NCBI RefSeq assembly: GCF_003259675.1
Contig: NZ_CM009972.1
Span: 1-34,802, forward strand
Length of the DNA stretch: 34,802 bases
From: Macrococcoides bohemicum
GTDB taxonomy: Bacteria > Bacillota > Bacilli > Staphylococcales > Staphylococcaceae
Direction of reading: 5' to 3'
Shown: one piece after another, positions 1 through 7,649 of the stretch
Position numbering within the stretch: the first letter of the stretch is position 1
Layout of the letters: each line of letters begins with the position of its first letter
Position numbers and translations under genes: made by a program
Notes under the pieces: model-generated
Databases searched by the model: none
Told to the model about the DNA's origin: nothing
The model's input: the letters and a program-made list of their open reading frames with translations, nothing else

Positions 1-660
1 GATGCTAATTTCGTGGCATGGCGAAAATCCGTAGATCTGAAGAGACCTGCGGTTCTTTTTATATAGAGCGTAAATACATTCAATACCTTTTAAAGTATTT
101 TTGGCCGTATTGATACTTTGATATCTTGTCTTTCTTACTTTAATATGACGGTGATCTTGCTCAATGAGATTATTCAGATATTTCGATGTACAATGACAGT
201 CGGGATTCAGTTTAAACGTTTTAATAACTTTAGCCATGGCTACCTTCGTTGAAGGTGCCTGATCTGTAATCACTTTTTGAGGTTTACCAAATTGTTTAAT
301 GAGACGTTTGATAAACGCATATGCTGCATGATTATCACGTTGCTTACGCAACCAAATATCTAATGTATGTCCCTCTGCATCAATAGCACGATATAAATAG
401 CTCCATTTCCCTTTTATTTTGATGTACGTCTCATCAATACGCCATTTGTAATAGGCTTTTTTATGTTTTTTCTTCCAAATTTGATACAAAATCGGAGCAT
501 ATTCTTGAACCCAACGGTAGACCGTTGAATGATGAACGTTGACACCACGTTCTCTTAGTATTTCAGATATATCACGATAACTCAGCGCGTATCTTAGATA
601 GTAGCCAACGGCTACAGTGATGACGTCCTTGTTAAATTGTTTATATCTGAAATAGTTCAT
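1..660 (-). CDS. tnp: IS257/IS431 transposase (DDE, IS6 family); last five codons at 34788-34802
   Basis: Reading leftward from ATG at 660-658, the frame is open to base 1 and continues into 34802-34788, where it ends ATG CTA GCA AGT TAA. The total is 675 nt, 224 aa, the standard IS257 transposase length. The DDE triad is visible: Asp in WRIDETY, Asp in VITDQAPS and Glu in NLIEQDH. The N-terminal part (MNYFRYKQFNKD, then YRDISEILRERG) is the helix-turn-helix that binds the terminal repeats. The gene looks intact and so the element should be active. It looks open-ended here only because the linear window cuts it. Confidence 0.96.
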   Translation of the reverse strand, partial: MNYFRYKQFNKDVITVAVGYYLRYALSYRDISEILRERGVNVHHSTVYRWVQEYAPILYQIWKKKHKKAYYKWRIDETYIKIKGKWSYLYRAIDAEGHTLDIWLRKQRDNHAAYAFIKRLIKQFGKPQKVITDQAPSTKVAMAKVIKTFKLNPDCHCTSKYLNNLIEQDHRHIKVRKTRYQSINTAKNTLKGIECIYALYKKNRRSLQIYGFSPCHEISI

Positions 661-716
661 ATAGCATACTCCTTTTTGTTAAAATTATACTATATACTCA
701 ACTTTGCAACAGAACC
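1..716 (-). mobile_element. IS257: IS257/IS431 (IS6 family), main part; continues from window end
   Basis: The right end (701-716) is ACTTTGCAACAGAACC, the reverse complement of the terminal repeat at 34729-34744. Together with 34729-34802 the element is 790 bp, the normal size for IS257/IS431. It is flanked by an 8-bp direct repeat, TATATTCT, at 717-724 and 34721-34728, so this is one clean insertion. The sequence runs without a break across the window join, which shows that the molecule is circular and was cut inside the IS. Elements of this family move by replicative transposition and often bring plasmids together as cointegrates; here only one copy is present. Confidence 0.97.
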
Positions 717-1304
717 TATATTCTTATGTTTACCTAAGGAATCAACATAGCCTATTTTATCAACTTTTAAATTAACATCTCTCATTACATCAAATTTATT
801 AGTGTCATAATCTACAGTTAAAAAGCCTAATTTACGTGCTATAAGATTCTCTTTTAGATTCTGCATGATTAAATTATGATTAGGCATTGTTTGATTATAA
901 GTCTCTTTAATACTATCAACGCTTATATTTGATTGATAAGTATTATAAATATTTAGTAGAGTATTATTGTCTAAACGTACTAATGGTGGTGTAACGTCCA
1001 TTTTATCGAATGATTCTATTCGTTCTGTTTTAATAACTCCATAAATTTCAGATTCACGTTTATTTGATTTATATATTAAATTAGGGGGTAATCTAACTTC
1101 ATCTTGTCTTAAAAGATATGTTTTTCGTTCAGTATCTTTACCATGACTTGTTATTGGCATTATTGGTATGACATTTATATCATTATTTTGTGTGCTTAAA
1201 ACAACACCAAAACGACCTTTACCCTCGTCATTATCTGATGTTAGTTTCGGGTCATATGGAAAATGCTTAACATGAACTATATCGCCAGCTTGATAAATAC
1301 CCAT
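690..1304 (-). pseudogene. PemK/MazF-like toxin gene, 5' part, interrupted by IS257
   Basis: The first 196 codons (1304-717) are native; the frame then runs into the IS and ends after GSVAKLSI, giving a 204-aa product. The N-terminus has the PemK/MazF pattern: GDIVHVKHFP, then KGRFGVVLS and VIPIMPITS, the SH3-like barrel of MazF-type mRNA interferases. Joining codon 196 to 34720-34445 restores a 287-aa protein in frame. ATG at 1304 overlaps the stop of the upstream gene (TAATG), as expected for coupled antitoxin-toxin translation. The MazF core is kept, so the shortened product might still act. The native C-terminal extension makes the protein far longer than a simple MazF (about 110-120 aa), so a different role, for example in a mobilisation or addiction protein, is possible. 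Confidence 0.7.
717..724. repeat. IS257 target-site duplication, copy 1
   Basis: TATATTCT directly abuts the IS right end and is identical to 34721-34728 at the other end. Eight bp is the usual duplication for IS6-family elements. Removing the IS and one copy restores an open frame through the interrupted gene. Confidence 0.95.
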
Positions 1305-1570
1305 TAAAAATCATTCCCATACAAATTTGAAAAGTCCATATCTTTGTCTAATGGTTCTTCTGTAACAAATTCTAAAGCTCTATCAAGTTCATAACCGGTC
1401 ATATCTTTATTTAATCTAAGCATAAAATCAATGGCTTTAACCAAATCATCTGTTTCATTTAGTTCTAAGGATAAATCTTTTATAATAGTGTCGTGATCTT
1501 TACCCTTTATACTATATGATTTTAAAAATTCAATTCTATTCTGATAATCTGTAATTGTTTCTTTTTGCAT
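1304..1570 (-). CDS. Small acidic protein, candidate antitoxin partner of the PemK-like gene
   Basis: This is an 88-aa protein starting at ATG 1570, eight bases after AAGGAG. A GTG at 1579 lies inside that ribosome site and is unlikely to be the start. The protein is acidic (ends DMDFSNLYGNDF) and predicted mostly helical. I recognise no DNA-binding fold. Its stop overlaps the start of the PemK-like gene, the classic antitoxin-first order. The antitoxin role is inferred from position and size only. Confidence 0.6.
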   Translation of the reverse strand: MQKETITDYQNRIEFLKSYSIKGKDHDTIIKDLSLELNETDDLVKAIDFMLRLNKDMTGYELDRALEFVTEEPLDKDMDFSNLYGNDF

Positions 1571-1582
1571 ATTTAACACTCC

Positions 1583-1699
1583 TTAATATACTGTTTTATT
1601 CATACTTTTATATTTAAAATAGTAATAAATAGCTTGTGGTAAATAAAAAGTAAAATGTATACTATATTTCAACGCTAATAGGAAATATTTAAAATTCAT
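1583..1699 (-). CDS. 38-aa hydrophobic/aromatic small protein
   Basis: ATG at 1699 follows GGAGG with a seven-base spacer, so translation is well supported despite the small size. The product starts MNFKYFLLALKYSIHF and is rich in Phe, Tyr and Lys. It sits between the membrane protein ending at 1717 and the gene starting at 1570, with gaps of 17 and 12 bases, so it looks like part of one operon. I recognise no family. A small membrane-active peptide or a leader peptide would both fit. Confidence 0.5.
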   Translation of the reverse strand: MNFKYFLLALKYSIHFTFYLPQAIYYYFKYKSMNKTVY

Positions 1700-1716
1700 A
1701 TTAAAACCTCCAATAG

Positions 1717-1938
1717 TTAATACCACCAATATTTAGTCTTTTTATATTCTTGATCTGCTTTAACAATAAAACCAAAGAATATCAATATAATCATAATTAC
1801 TGCAATCATCATTCCTGATAAAGACAACATCATAAATAAAAAATGAAAAATTTCTGGAAGTACAGGAATATATGAAATCATCATTGAACCTACTACAAAA
1901 CAAATACAAACAAATAATATCTTAAAGTAAGTTTTCAT
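1717..1938 (-). CDS. 73-aa membrane protein, unknown
   Basis: ATG at 1938 is preceded by GGAGGAGG. Two hydrophobic segments are evident, roughly residues 5-25 and 33-60, followed by a basic tail (KADQEYKKTKYWWY), so the C-terminus is probably cytoplasmic. It is the first gene of the operon running toward the PemK-like gene. Its upstream region carries the 8-bp repeat array at 1957-1998 and a TATAAT at 2006-2001, so the array probably controls it. Function is not recognisable. Confidence 0.65.
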   Translation of the reverse strand: MKTYFKILFVCICFVVGSMMISYIPVLPEIFHFLFMMLSLSGMMIAVIMIILIFFGFIVKADQEYKKTKYWWY

Positions 1939-1956
1939 AAATATCCTCCTCCATAA

Positions 1957-1998
1957 TTGTCTACTAGTGTCCTAGTCTACTAATCTACTAGTATACAA
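1957..1998. repeat. Iteron array A: five 8-bp units (TTGTCTAC-like)
   Basis: Units in register are TTGTCTAC, TAGTGTCC, TAGTCTAC, TAATCTAC and TAGTATAC, then AA. The same half-site occurs in the operators near 12730, 13367, 13663, 14940, 15390, 15820 and 16520. It is mirrored, in inverted orientation, by array B at 3152-3201 on the other side of the gene-free region. Tandem, helically phased short units are typical targets of ribbon-helix-helix partition proteins (ParG and omega families). Binding by the RHH protein at 11562-11861 is an inference. Confidence 0.8.
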
Positions 1999-2000
1999 TT

Positions 2001-2006
2001 ATTATA
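2001..2006 (-). promoter_or_regulatory. Candidate -10 of the 1304-1938 operon
   Basis: The minus strand reads TATAAT at 2006-2001. Seventeen bases upstream lies TGGTAT, a weak -35. The inferred start (about 1994) falls inside iteron array A, so bound protein could repress it. This differs from the other plasmid promoters, where the operator overlaps the -35. Confidence 0.4.
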
Positions 2007-2807
2007 TCATTTTTACTCTATAGATACCATAATATACTATAAATTATTCTTTATAATACAGTTCTCCGAAGTTTAACATTTAATTATTTTAATTTGCTTT
2101 CTTCTTCTGAACGCACTCGCTGTAAAACGCTCGCTTGTCAGACCCACTCATTTAAAAAGTGTGGAAAACTCTGCCGAGTTTACACACATCTTTTTAAGCC
2201 TCGAGGTACGTTTCCCCTAGGTAAAATAACAATTAAATTAATTATTTAAATTTTATTATATAATCGGCACGAAAACACCAATAAACCACTTGTTAATTAG
2301 CGGTTGAATTGTCATGGTTGAGTTGAGCATGAGCAACGGCTAATGTACAGAGTTTCCCTAGTGATACACTTTTTTTAAAAGAGGTGTATTTCTCACTAGA
2401 AAAACTCATTTCATGGCGTCGTGTCGCTAAGAGTATCCGTCATGTTCACTTTCAGTTATACATGGTTGCACATATATCATATAGCTTGTTATCTTTGCTT
2501 AACTGTCCATTGTGTCCCTAACTCCTAAATACGTCTATATAAGTCTTTAAAACGTATTTAACGCTATATGTTCCCTATTTATTCAGCAAACCCTATTCAT
2601 GTCTTTTTTGTATCTGCTCGACGTTGCCTGTACGTCTTACGAGTGGTAGAAGAGTGGAATCATGCAAACTACCTTATATGCCTAATGCTAAAGTGAAAAT
2701 ACATTAGACATGCTAGATTAATTTGTTGGTTAATGGCTCTAGCCCACCGTCACTTTTTTTATCCATGAAAGACACCGAAAACATGTAACAATCTATTTAG
2801 TTTAGGC

Positions 2808-3123
2808 ATACAAAAAGACGACTAACCCACTACGTTAGTCGCCTTTTATAACCTGTAAACATGGATATATAGCTTGATATTTTGTCGATTTCCCTTTATA
2901 ATTAACCTATCTAGCTAATAGCGATTGGTAGTCGCTAATGCTAATTAGTATTAATCACAAAAGATCGACAAATCATGATTACGTTACTGCAATTAACGTA
3001 TGAGTGAGGTTGGATAGGAGTTGGTAGCTTCTATCTTTCCTGTCGGTCTTTTTAATTTGTCTTTATTATATTACTAATTGTCAGGATAATGCAACCAAAA
3101 ATATGAAATATGTCTATCAAAAA
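2808..3123 (-). ncRNA. Predicted structured RNA inside the putative origin
   Basis: A complete transcription unit without an ORF is visible on the minus strand: -35 TAGACA (3158-3153), 17 bp, -10 TACAAT (3135-3130), then hairpins at 3000-2980 and 2972-2881, then an intrinsic terminator at 2846-2813 followed by a U run. The predicted RNA is about 315 nt. The promoter has the same geometry as five protein-gene promoters of the plasmid, and its -35 lies in iteron array B. A replication primer, or a copy-control or incompatibility RNA, would fit the position. No transcript data exist here. Confidence 0.5.
2813..2846 (-). terminator. Intrinsic terminator (works on either strand)
   Basis: The stem is CGACTAAC (2819-2826) with GTTAGTCG (2834-2841), extended by AAAAG/CTTTT, with a seven-base loop. 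On the minus strand it is followed by TTTTT. It would end the predicted RNA that starts near 3123. Confidence 0.75.
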
Positions 3124-3129
3124 ATAAAA

Positions 3130-3158
3130 ATTGTATAGTTTTTAAGATAACTTGTCTA
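3130..3158 (-). promoter_or_regulatory. Promoter for the predicted origin-region RNA
   Basis: The -10 TACAAT (3135-3130) and -35 TAGACA (3158-3153) are separated by exactly 17 bp. The -35 is embedded in the first unit (TTGTCTAT) of iteron array B. This is the same arrangement seen at parA, ssb and three other promoters. Confidence 0.6.
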
Positions 3159-3201
3159 TTAGTAGACTAGTAGATTAGGATACTAGTAGATGAGTAGACA
3201 A
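3152..3201. repeat. Iteron array B: TTGTCTAT plus five GTAGACTA-like 8-bp units
   Basis: After TTGTCTAT and TA come GTAGACTA, GTAGATTA, GGATACTA, GTAGATGA and GTAGACAA, in exact 8-bp register. This is array A in reverse orientation, even including one divergent unit in each array (TAGTGTCC and GGATACTA). The pair brackets the gene-free region. A centromere (parS) or replication-control site is suggested; which of the two is not shown by the sequence. Confidence 0.8.
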
Positions 3202-3318
3202 TTAAAATATTTTTTATGGGTTCCCATTCCTTAGTATTCATTGAATTATTAAAAATAAGATTAAGTAACTCATATATAACGGTTACCCCTAAGTAAAAAT
3301 CTGATTTATAATTAGAAA

Positions 3319-4458
3319 CTAATTCATTTTATTATTAAGTTTTTTGTAAAATTCCCATATCTGATTGATATCTCTTTCGTGTTGGTTTATAGAATAACGT
3401 GAATAAAAGCTAGCAAACTTATTATTTTTTACTAATTTTAATTTTTCATTTATCACATAGATTATATTACCTACAACATCATTAAATGTATTTGCATTAT
3501 ACGAATTAAAAGTAACTCCTTTATGCACAATATCATTTCTCATCTGATAGCAGTTTTCATCATAGTAATAAAACATTTCTTTTAAAATTTCATTATAGTC
3601 AGTAGATATATCATATAATGCTACTAAGAAATGATGATTATACATATTTTTGAAATTACCAGAGTCTATTATATTATTTATTTTTTCATTATCTTTAAGA
3701 TTGAGCAATTCATAATAATGTTTAACAAAAAAAGAGATAAAAACTTCAAATGATGTCTGACAATTTGTTATGGCAGAATTATAATCATGATTAAACAGAA
3801 AACGTTCAGCTTTTCTTTTATAAAAAGTCATCTGTCTCATAGGATGCATTTTTATAACCTCATAATTATCTATTAGTTCATCTATTTCATGATTCTTCAA
3901 GTCATGTAGTTCATCTTCGAATAGTTTATCTTCAATTTTTAATAGAAAAATACTATTATAGTTATCAATTAGTTCGTCTCCATATACCGAAAAAATTGTG
4001 CACATTGGTATTCCAAGAATCAGACCTTTGTTAATAGAATAGATATTATGGTATTGATATTTCATTGATATCATTTCAATAAATGTATTTAAAATTTTAA
4101 GTTGATCGTCAAAGATTTCTGTCATGCGTTTATCATCTATAATCTTTTTTAAAGGTTTTAAAGCAACATGACTTTTATTATAAGACTTTACTTCATATTG
4201 AGTTGTTACTTCAATAATAGTTCTTTGTAAGTCAGGATGTCCTATCCCTTCACTTAGTCCATAAAAAGGATATTTTCTTTGTATACAAAAAATCATAGTT
4301 TTTTCCATATTAAAACTCGACATATTTGGAAGAGGAAGCTTAAAAGGTAACATATACCTAAAAGTAATGTAAAAATACTTCTTTTTATCATCCATTTTGA
4401 ATTGCTTATATCTTCTTTTTCTAATGGTTTCCGACAAAAAAGTTCCATTATTCTTCAT
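3319..4458 (-). CDS. HEPN-type protein, probable RNase effector of the defence island
   Basis: This 379-aa protein has no recognised name. The C-terminal third has HEPN features: a helical stretch AERFLFNHDYNSAITNCQTS (residues 218-236) followed by the R-x4-H motif RNDIVH at 307-312 and a further helix. HEPN domains with this motif are commonly metal-independent RNases in toxin-antitoxin and abortive-infection systems. The N-terminal 200 residues match nothing I know. The start overlaps the end of the upstream gene by 11 bp, so the two are translationally coupled and probably act together. It is the last gene of the minus-strand island and its stop lies about 120 bp from iteron array B. RNase activity is inference. 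Confidence 0.65.
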   Translation of the reverse strand: MKNNGTFLSETIRKRRYKQFKMDDKKKYFYITFRYMLPFKLPLPNMSSFNMEKTMIFCIQRKYPFYGLSEGIGHPDLQRTIIEVTTQYEVKSYNKSHVALKPLKKIIDDKRMTEIFDDQLKILNTFIEMISMKYQYHNIYSINKGLILGIPMCTIFSVYGDELIDNYNSIFLLKIEDKLFEDELHDLKNHEIDELIDNYEVIKMHPMRQMTFYKRKAERFLFNHDYNSAITNCQTSFEVFISFFVKHYYELLNLKDNEKINNIIDSGNFKNMYNHHFLVALYDISTDYNEILKEMFYYYDENCYQMRNDIVHKGVTFNSYNANTFNDVVGNIIYVINEKLKLVKNNKFASFYSRYSINQHERDINQIWEFYKKLNNKMN

Positions 4459-5266
4459 TTATTTTTTTCCTTACAGAAAAATTTCTATCATACCGTTTTA
4501 ATATTTCAAGAGTTGAGATTTGGACTAAATTTAAACGAAATATTGAATCCTCTTCATTTGATAGTCCTGGGTGTGAACCATGAGTATGAAGTCTCTTCCA
4601 GAAAGTTTCAAAATATCCTTGACCATTATCTAACCATTCATTCAGTTCTTTATAAAATATAGGTGGTTGAGTTTTGGAAAGAGCTATCTTAGCTTCATGA
4701 CTTTCACTGAAAGATTTACCGGTTATATTTTCTGCTATTTTATTTAGCAATTCTTCTACATATGTTCTTAACTGAGCATTACAAGCTGCCCAATCTCCTC
4801 TATTAAAAGCGTTACTAGCTTGAATATAATGTCCTTTTGCAATTTCTAATTTATGCTTAGTTAATAATGTTTCAATAAGAGTTTCATTATGATTAGATTC
4901 TAAATTTTGGTCAAAAATTCTAATTAATTTATTATCTTCAAATACAAAGCCGTCTTTTAAGAGATATCGTCTTAATTTAGGATAGTTAATAAATATATTC
5001 TCAACATTATCGTTATAAAATGTGCTTTGTGACACAAAATTTAAAGTCTCTTCTACAATTTCATATGATAAATTGTCACTTATAATTCCTTTAGCTTTGG
5101 GATTATTATATAAATATTCAGTAACAGCTAAGATTCTTTGATCTTTATTGGCACCTAAAGCAATTTTATCCAAATTATACTTAAAAAAATAAACATCTAA
5201 TTCTGAGTGGCTTTTTACATCTTTAAGCAAAGACATAATATCAATTAATGTAGCTTTTGAAAACAT
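4448..5266 (-). CDS. Probable HEPN-like protein with an AbiJ-like N-terminus
   Basis: This is a 272-aa protein. The N-terminus (residues 5-57, LIDIMSLLKDV, then FFKYNLDKIALGANKDQRI) is helical and resembles adaptor-type N-terminal modules found in AbiJ-like abortive-infection proteins; this is an impression, not a search result. The C-terminal half contains RLHTHGSH (225-232), an R-x6-H spacing allowed for HEPN domains, and HPGLSNEEDSIFRLNLV. It overlaps the 379-aa HEPN gene downstream and lies 30 bp after the DUF262-HNH gene, so it belongs to the same operon. Partnership with the 379-aa protein is inferred from the overlap. Confidence 0.6.
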   Translation of the reverse strand: MFSKATLIDIMSLLKDVKSHSELDVYFFKYNLDKIALGANKDQRILAVTEYLYNNPKAKGIISDNLSYEIVEETLNFVSQSTFYNDNVENIFINYPKLRRYLLKDGFVFEDNKLIRIFDQNLESNHNETLIETLLTKHKLEIAKGHYIQASNAFNRGDWAACNAQLRTYVEELLNKIAENITGKSFSESHEAKIALSKTQPPIFYKELNEWLDNGQGYFETFWKRLHTHGSHPGLSNEEDSIFRLNLVQISTLEILKRYDRNFSVRKKINEE

Positions 5267-5296
5267 TTTTTCACCCCGCTAATATTAAATAATTTT

Positions 5297-6385
5297 TTAT
5301 ATATTGCTTTTAGTATTATTACAGAACTTACACAACATCTGTAAATTATCTAAGTTTGTTTTACCACCTTGTGACCATGCTATAATATGATCACCTTCCA
5401 TTTCTTCATATTCAAACTTTTGACCACATTTCACACATACACCGTCTTGTCTTTCGTATGCTAAACGTTTCATTTTATCGTCAAATGCTCTTAAATTTAA
5501 CTTATTTTCGTTACCTGTTAAGACATAATCATAAATACCTTTACGATTGTTTATTTCTTCATCTTGCATCAAAGCTGATATTCTTTCTTCTAATTCAGTA
5601 GCATCTAAAGGTGTATCTTTAAATTGATTATAGAACACACCCCACGGTTGACCTTTCATTTCTTTACGATAAACTTTAAACTTCAACTGCACCCATTCAA
5701 TTACATTTCTAAAATACATCCATAATTCATCAGCATTTGTGTCTTGCTGATGTTTAGCCATGTAACCCTCTATATCACAATCATTTATCCATGACAAAGC
5801 TGTTTCAAGATAATCTTGTCTAATTGCTTTACCGTTTAGATATTTGCTTGCTAAACCATAAGCTGGACCATTTGTGCGTGAAAAATGTCTTTTAGCATCT
5901 GTTAGCCATGGACCAGCATATACAGAGTTTCTTAACTCTTGATTCGTTAATTTCTCACCAGCAATGTTAATGGTCTTGAACCAATCTAACTTTTCGCTAT
6001 CTGTACCCTCACAGATATAAACCATTAGCTTATAATCAAGTATTTTTTCTTGTATATCAGTTGGTAGGTTAGAAAAATACTTATAATCAATAGAAAACAC
6101 ATTGTTTACGTACTGACAAATTGAGATCGTTCTTTGTTGACCATCTAAAATCTCATATGAATCTGTATCTGTTTTAACCCAATACATTACGTTAAGTGGG
6201 AAATTCTTTAATACAGTATCAATTACAGCTTCACGTTGTTTATCTTGATAGACAAACTCACGCTGATATGGTGGTCTGATGTCTAATTTACCGTTATATC
6301 CTGTAACACCACTTTCACCATCATCACTATATCCAGCTACAAGATCACGTACAGGGATTTCACTTAGTTGTATTTGCATTATCAT
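5297..6385 (-). CDS. DUF262-HNH endonuclease
   Basis: This 362-aa protein has an N-terminal DUF262 domain (ParB/sulfiredoxin-like) with PPYQREFVY at 38-46 and DGQQR at 81-85, the motif seen in GmrS-type nucleases. The C-terminus is a classic HNH nuclease: C317/C320, DHI at 332-334, N347 and C352/C355. Unlike GmrSD it ends in a canonical HNH rather than DUF1524. The start overlaps the end of methyltransferase A by 26 bp, so the two are co-translated. The pairing with two adenine methyltransferases suggests that this is the restriction subunit of an R-M-like system. Target and any nucleotide requirement cannot be read from the sequence. A second ATG (6379) is a possible alternative start. Confidence 0.85.
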   Translation of the reverse strand: MIMQIQLSEIPVRDLVAGYSDDGESGVTGYNGKLDIRPPYQREFVYQDKQREAVIDTVLKNFPLNVMYWVKTDTDSYEILDGQQRTISICQYVNNVFSIDYKYFSNLPTDIQEKILDYKLMVYICEGTDSEKLDWFKTINIAGEKLTNQELRNSVYAGPWLTDAKRHFSRTNGPAYGLASKYLNGKAIRQDYLETALSWINDCDIEGYMAKHQQDTNADELWMYFRNVIEWVQLKFKVYRKEMKGQPWGVFYNQFKDTPLDATELEERISALMQDEEINNRKGIYDYVLTGNENKLNLRAFDDKMKRLAYERQDGVCVKCGQKFEYEEMEGDHIIAWSQGGKTNLDNLQMLCKFCNNTKSNI

Positions 6386-7498
6386 TCATATCCTTTCTTT
6401 TAATAAATATACGTGGATATGTCTGTTTTAAATATCCATCGGCGTTTTCAGCTGTATAGTACGTGCCCTTTTCAGGTATTTTATCGTATTTTAAAACAGC
6501 ACCATCATTAACTTTGCTTCCTTTTTGTGTTTTACCGTTTTTACCATGCTGTATAGCGCCTGTATAAACCTTTGATTTTTTGACTTCAAAATCTGTTGCC
6601 CAAGTTTTACTCACACCTAATATATCAAATTGATCAGGATTGTATTTATCCATAAATGTTATAGGAACACCCATAACACCTAAATAATCATCTGGAATCT
6701 CTTTTACAAAGCTTACATCTATAGCATCATAGTTATCGTATGTAGGATAACTATTACTGTTATACTTTTTATAAAGAATCTGATTCTCATGTCTTTTCTT
6801 TATATCTAAATTAGTAAACCATGAAATAGCAGGTACTTTTATATATTTGATACCATTTTCAATTCTTGTATTAGATCCCGTCAACTCATAACTTTCTGGT
6901 ACAATAAACTCAAATGTTTTATTTGTTGCATAACCAAGCCAAATTTTATTCTCTTTTATCAAGTTAAATACACCTTTTAGGGGGATAGAATTATTGTTTC
7001 CTAATATTACAAACTTTTTCTCATACTCTATAAGTTGTGCGATGTACTCTCTAAATAATGAAACGGTGGGTTAGTAGCCACAATATCACATTGTTTTAAT
7101 ATTTCTATGCTTTCATCACTTCTAAAGTCACCATCCCCATCTAAAGGTGTAATATAACCTAAAGGTAACTCGATTCCAGACTCTTCTAAAGTCATAAAAG
7201 TCTTTTTATTTTTAGCTTCTTCTGGTACAACACTATACATATCCATTCTATAAGCATTAATATCATTACTATATTCATAATGTGTAGAAGTTAATTGCTT
7301 CAGACCCAATCGCTTAAAATTTAAAGCAAAATACCTCCAAAAGTTACTATACTCAGGATCATCACAATTACAAAATATATGTTTGTCTTTGAAATGTTTC
7401 TCATAATTTTTAAATTCATTTTCAATATCGCTAATTTGTGTATAAAACTCATCTTTTTTAGCAGCCTTTGCTAAATACATTTTTTCATTACGTGCCAT
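6360..7498 (-). pseudogene. M.EcoRI-like adenine methyltransferase, copy A, frameshifted at its catalytic motif
   Basis: The first 156 codons (7498-7028) match the EcoRI-methylase family (DEFYTQISDIENE, CNCDDPEYSNFW, GDGDFRSDES, then NPPF). The frame is then lost. Adding one T after CCGTTT (A run at 7061-7063 on the plus strand) restores NPPFSLFREYIAQLIEYEKK and joins directly to 6962-6360, giving 379 aa. NPPF is motif IV of N6-adenine methyltransferases, so the shift cuts off the target-recognition half. The start at 7498 has GAGGTGAT upstream. Because only one base is wrong and the rest is well conserved, a sequencing indel or a very recent mutation is likelier than old decay. Confidence 0.85.
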
Positions 7499-7649
7499 AA
7501 TAACATCACCTCAAGTTATCTATTAAAAAAAAACTACTCCAAAATCCTTTTGACTCCCCAGCACCACTCTTTACAGTGCTTTCACGCTATACTTCACTGT
7601 CTTTTGACACATCTTTTACATCTTTTACATCATTCATGTAATTCTATTT
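7499..7649. other. Gap between the two methyltransferase genes
   Basis: No ORF or terminator is evident. It contains a short direct repeat (CATCTTTTACATCTTTTACATC, 7612-7632) and the ribosome site for copy A (GAGGTGAT on the minus strand). Read-through from copy B to copy A is expected. Confidence 0.4.

Larger units (their letters stand above)
2040..3151. other. Gene-free, dyad-rich region; candidate Rep-protein-independent origin
   Basis: No convincing gene lies here. Dyads seen include 2154-2196 (AAAACTC/GAGTTT with flanking GTGTG/CACAC), 2297-2343 (TTAGC..TTG/CAA..GCTAA), 2350-2407 (GAGTTT, CTAGTGA, ACAC pairing back), 2527-2559 (AAATACGT/ACGTATTT), 2690-2756 (AAAGTGA/TCACTTT), 2813-2846, 2881-2972 (TTTGTCGAT/ATCGACAAA enclosing TAGCGA/TCGCTA) and 2980-3000 (TACGTTA/TAACGTA). 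It is richer in GC than its surroundings and flanked by inverted iteron arrays. No rep gene is recognised elsewhere. From memory, pLS20 of Bacillus has a minimal replicon of about 1.1 kb without a long ORF and with several dyads. The origin assignment is inference. Confidence 0.5.

Noticed and set aside
1957..3201. Iteron arrays as a CRISPR array
   Set aside because: Units are 8 bp in contiguous register without spacers, and there are no cas genes.
4402..4662. Plus-strand ORF of 86 aa
   Set aside because: It is antisense to the overlapping HEPN genes, without a ribosome site.
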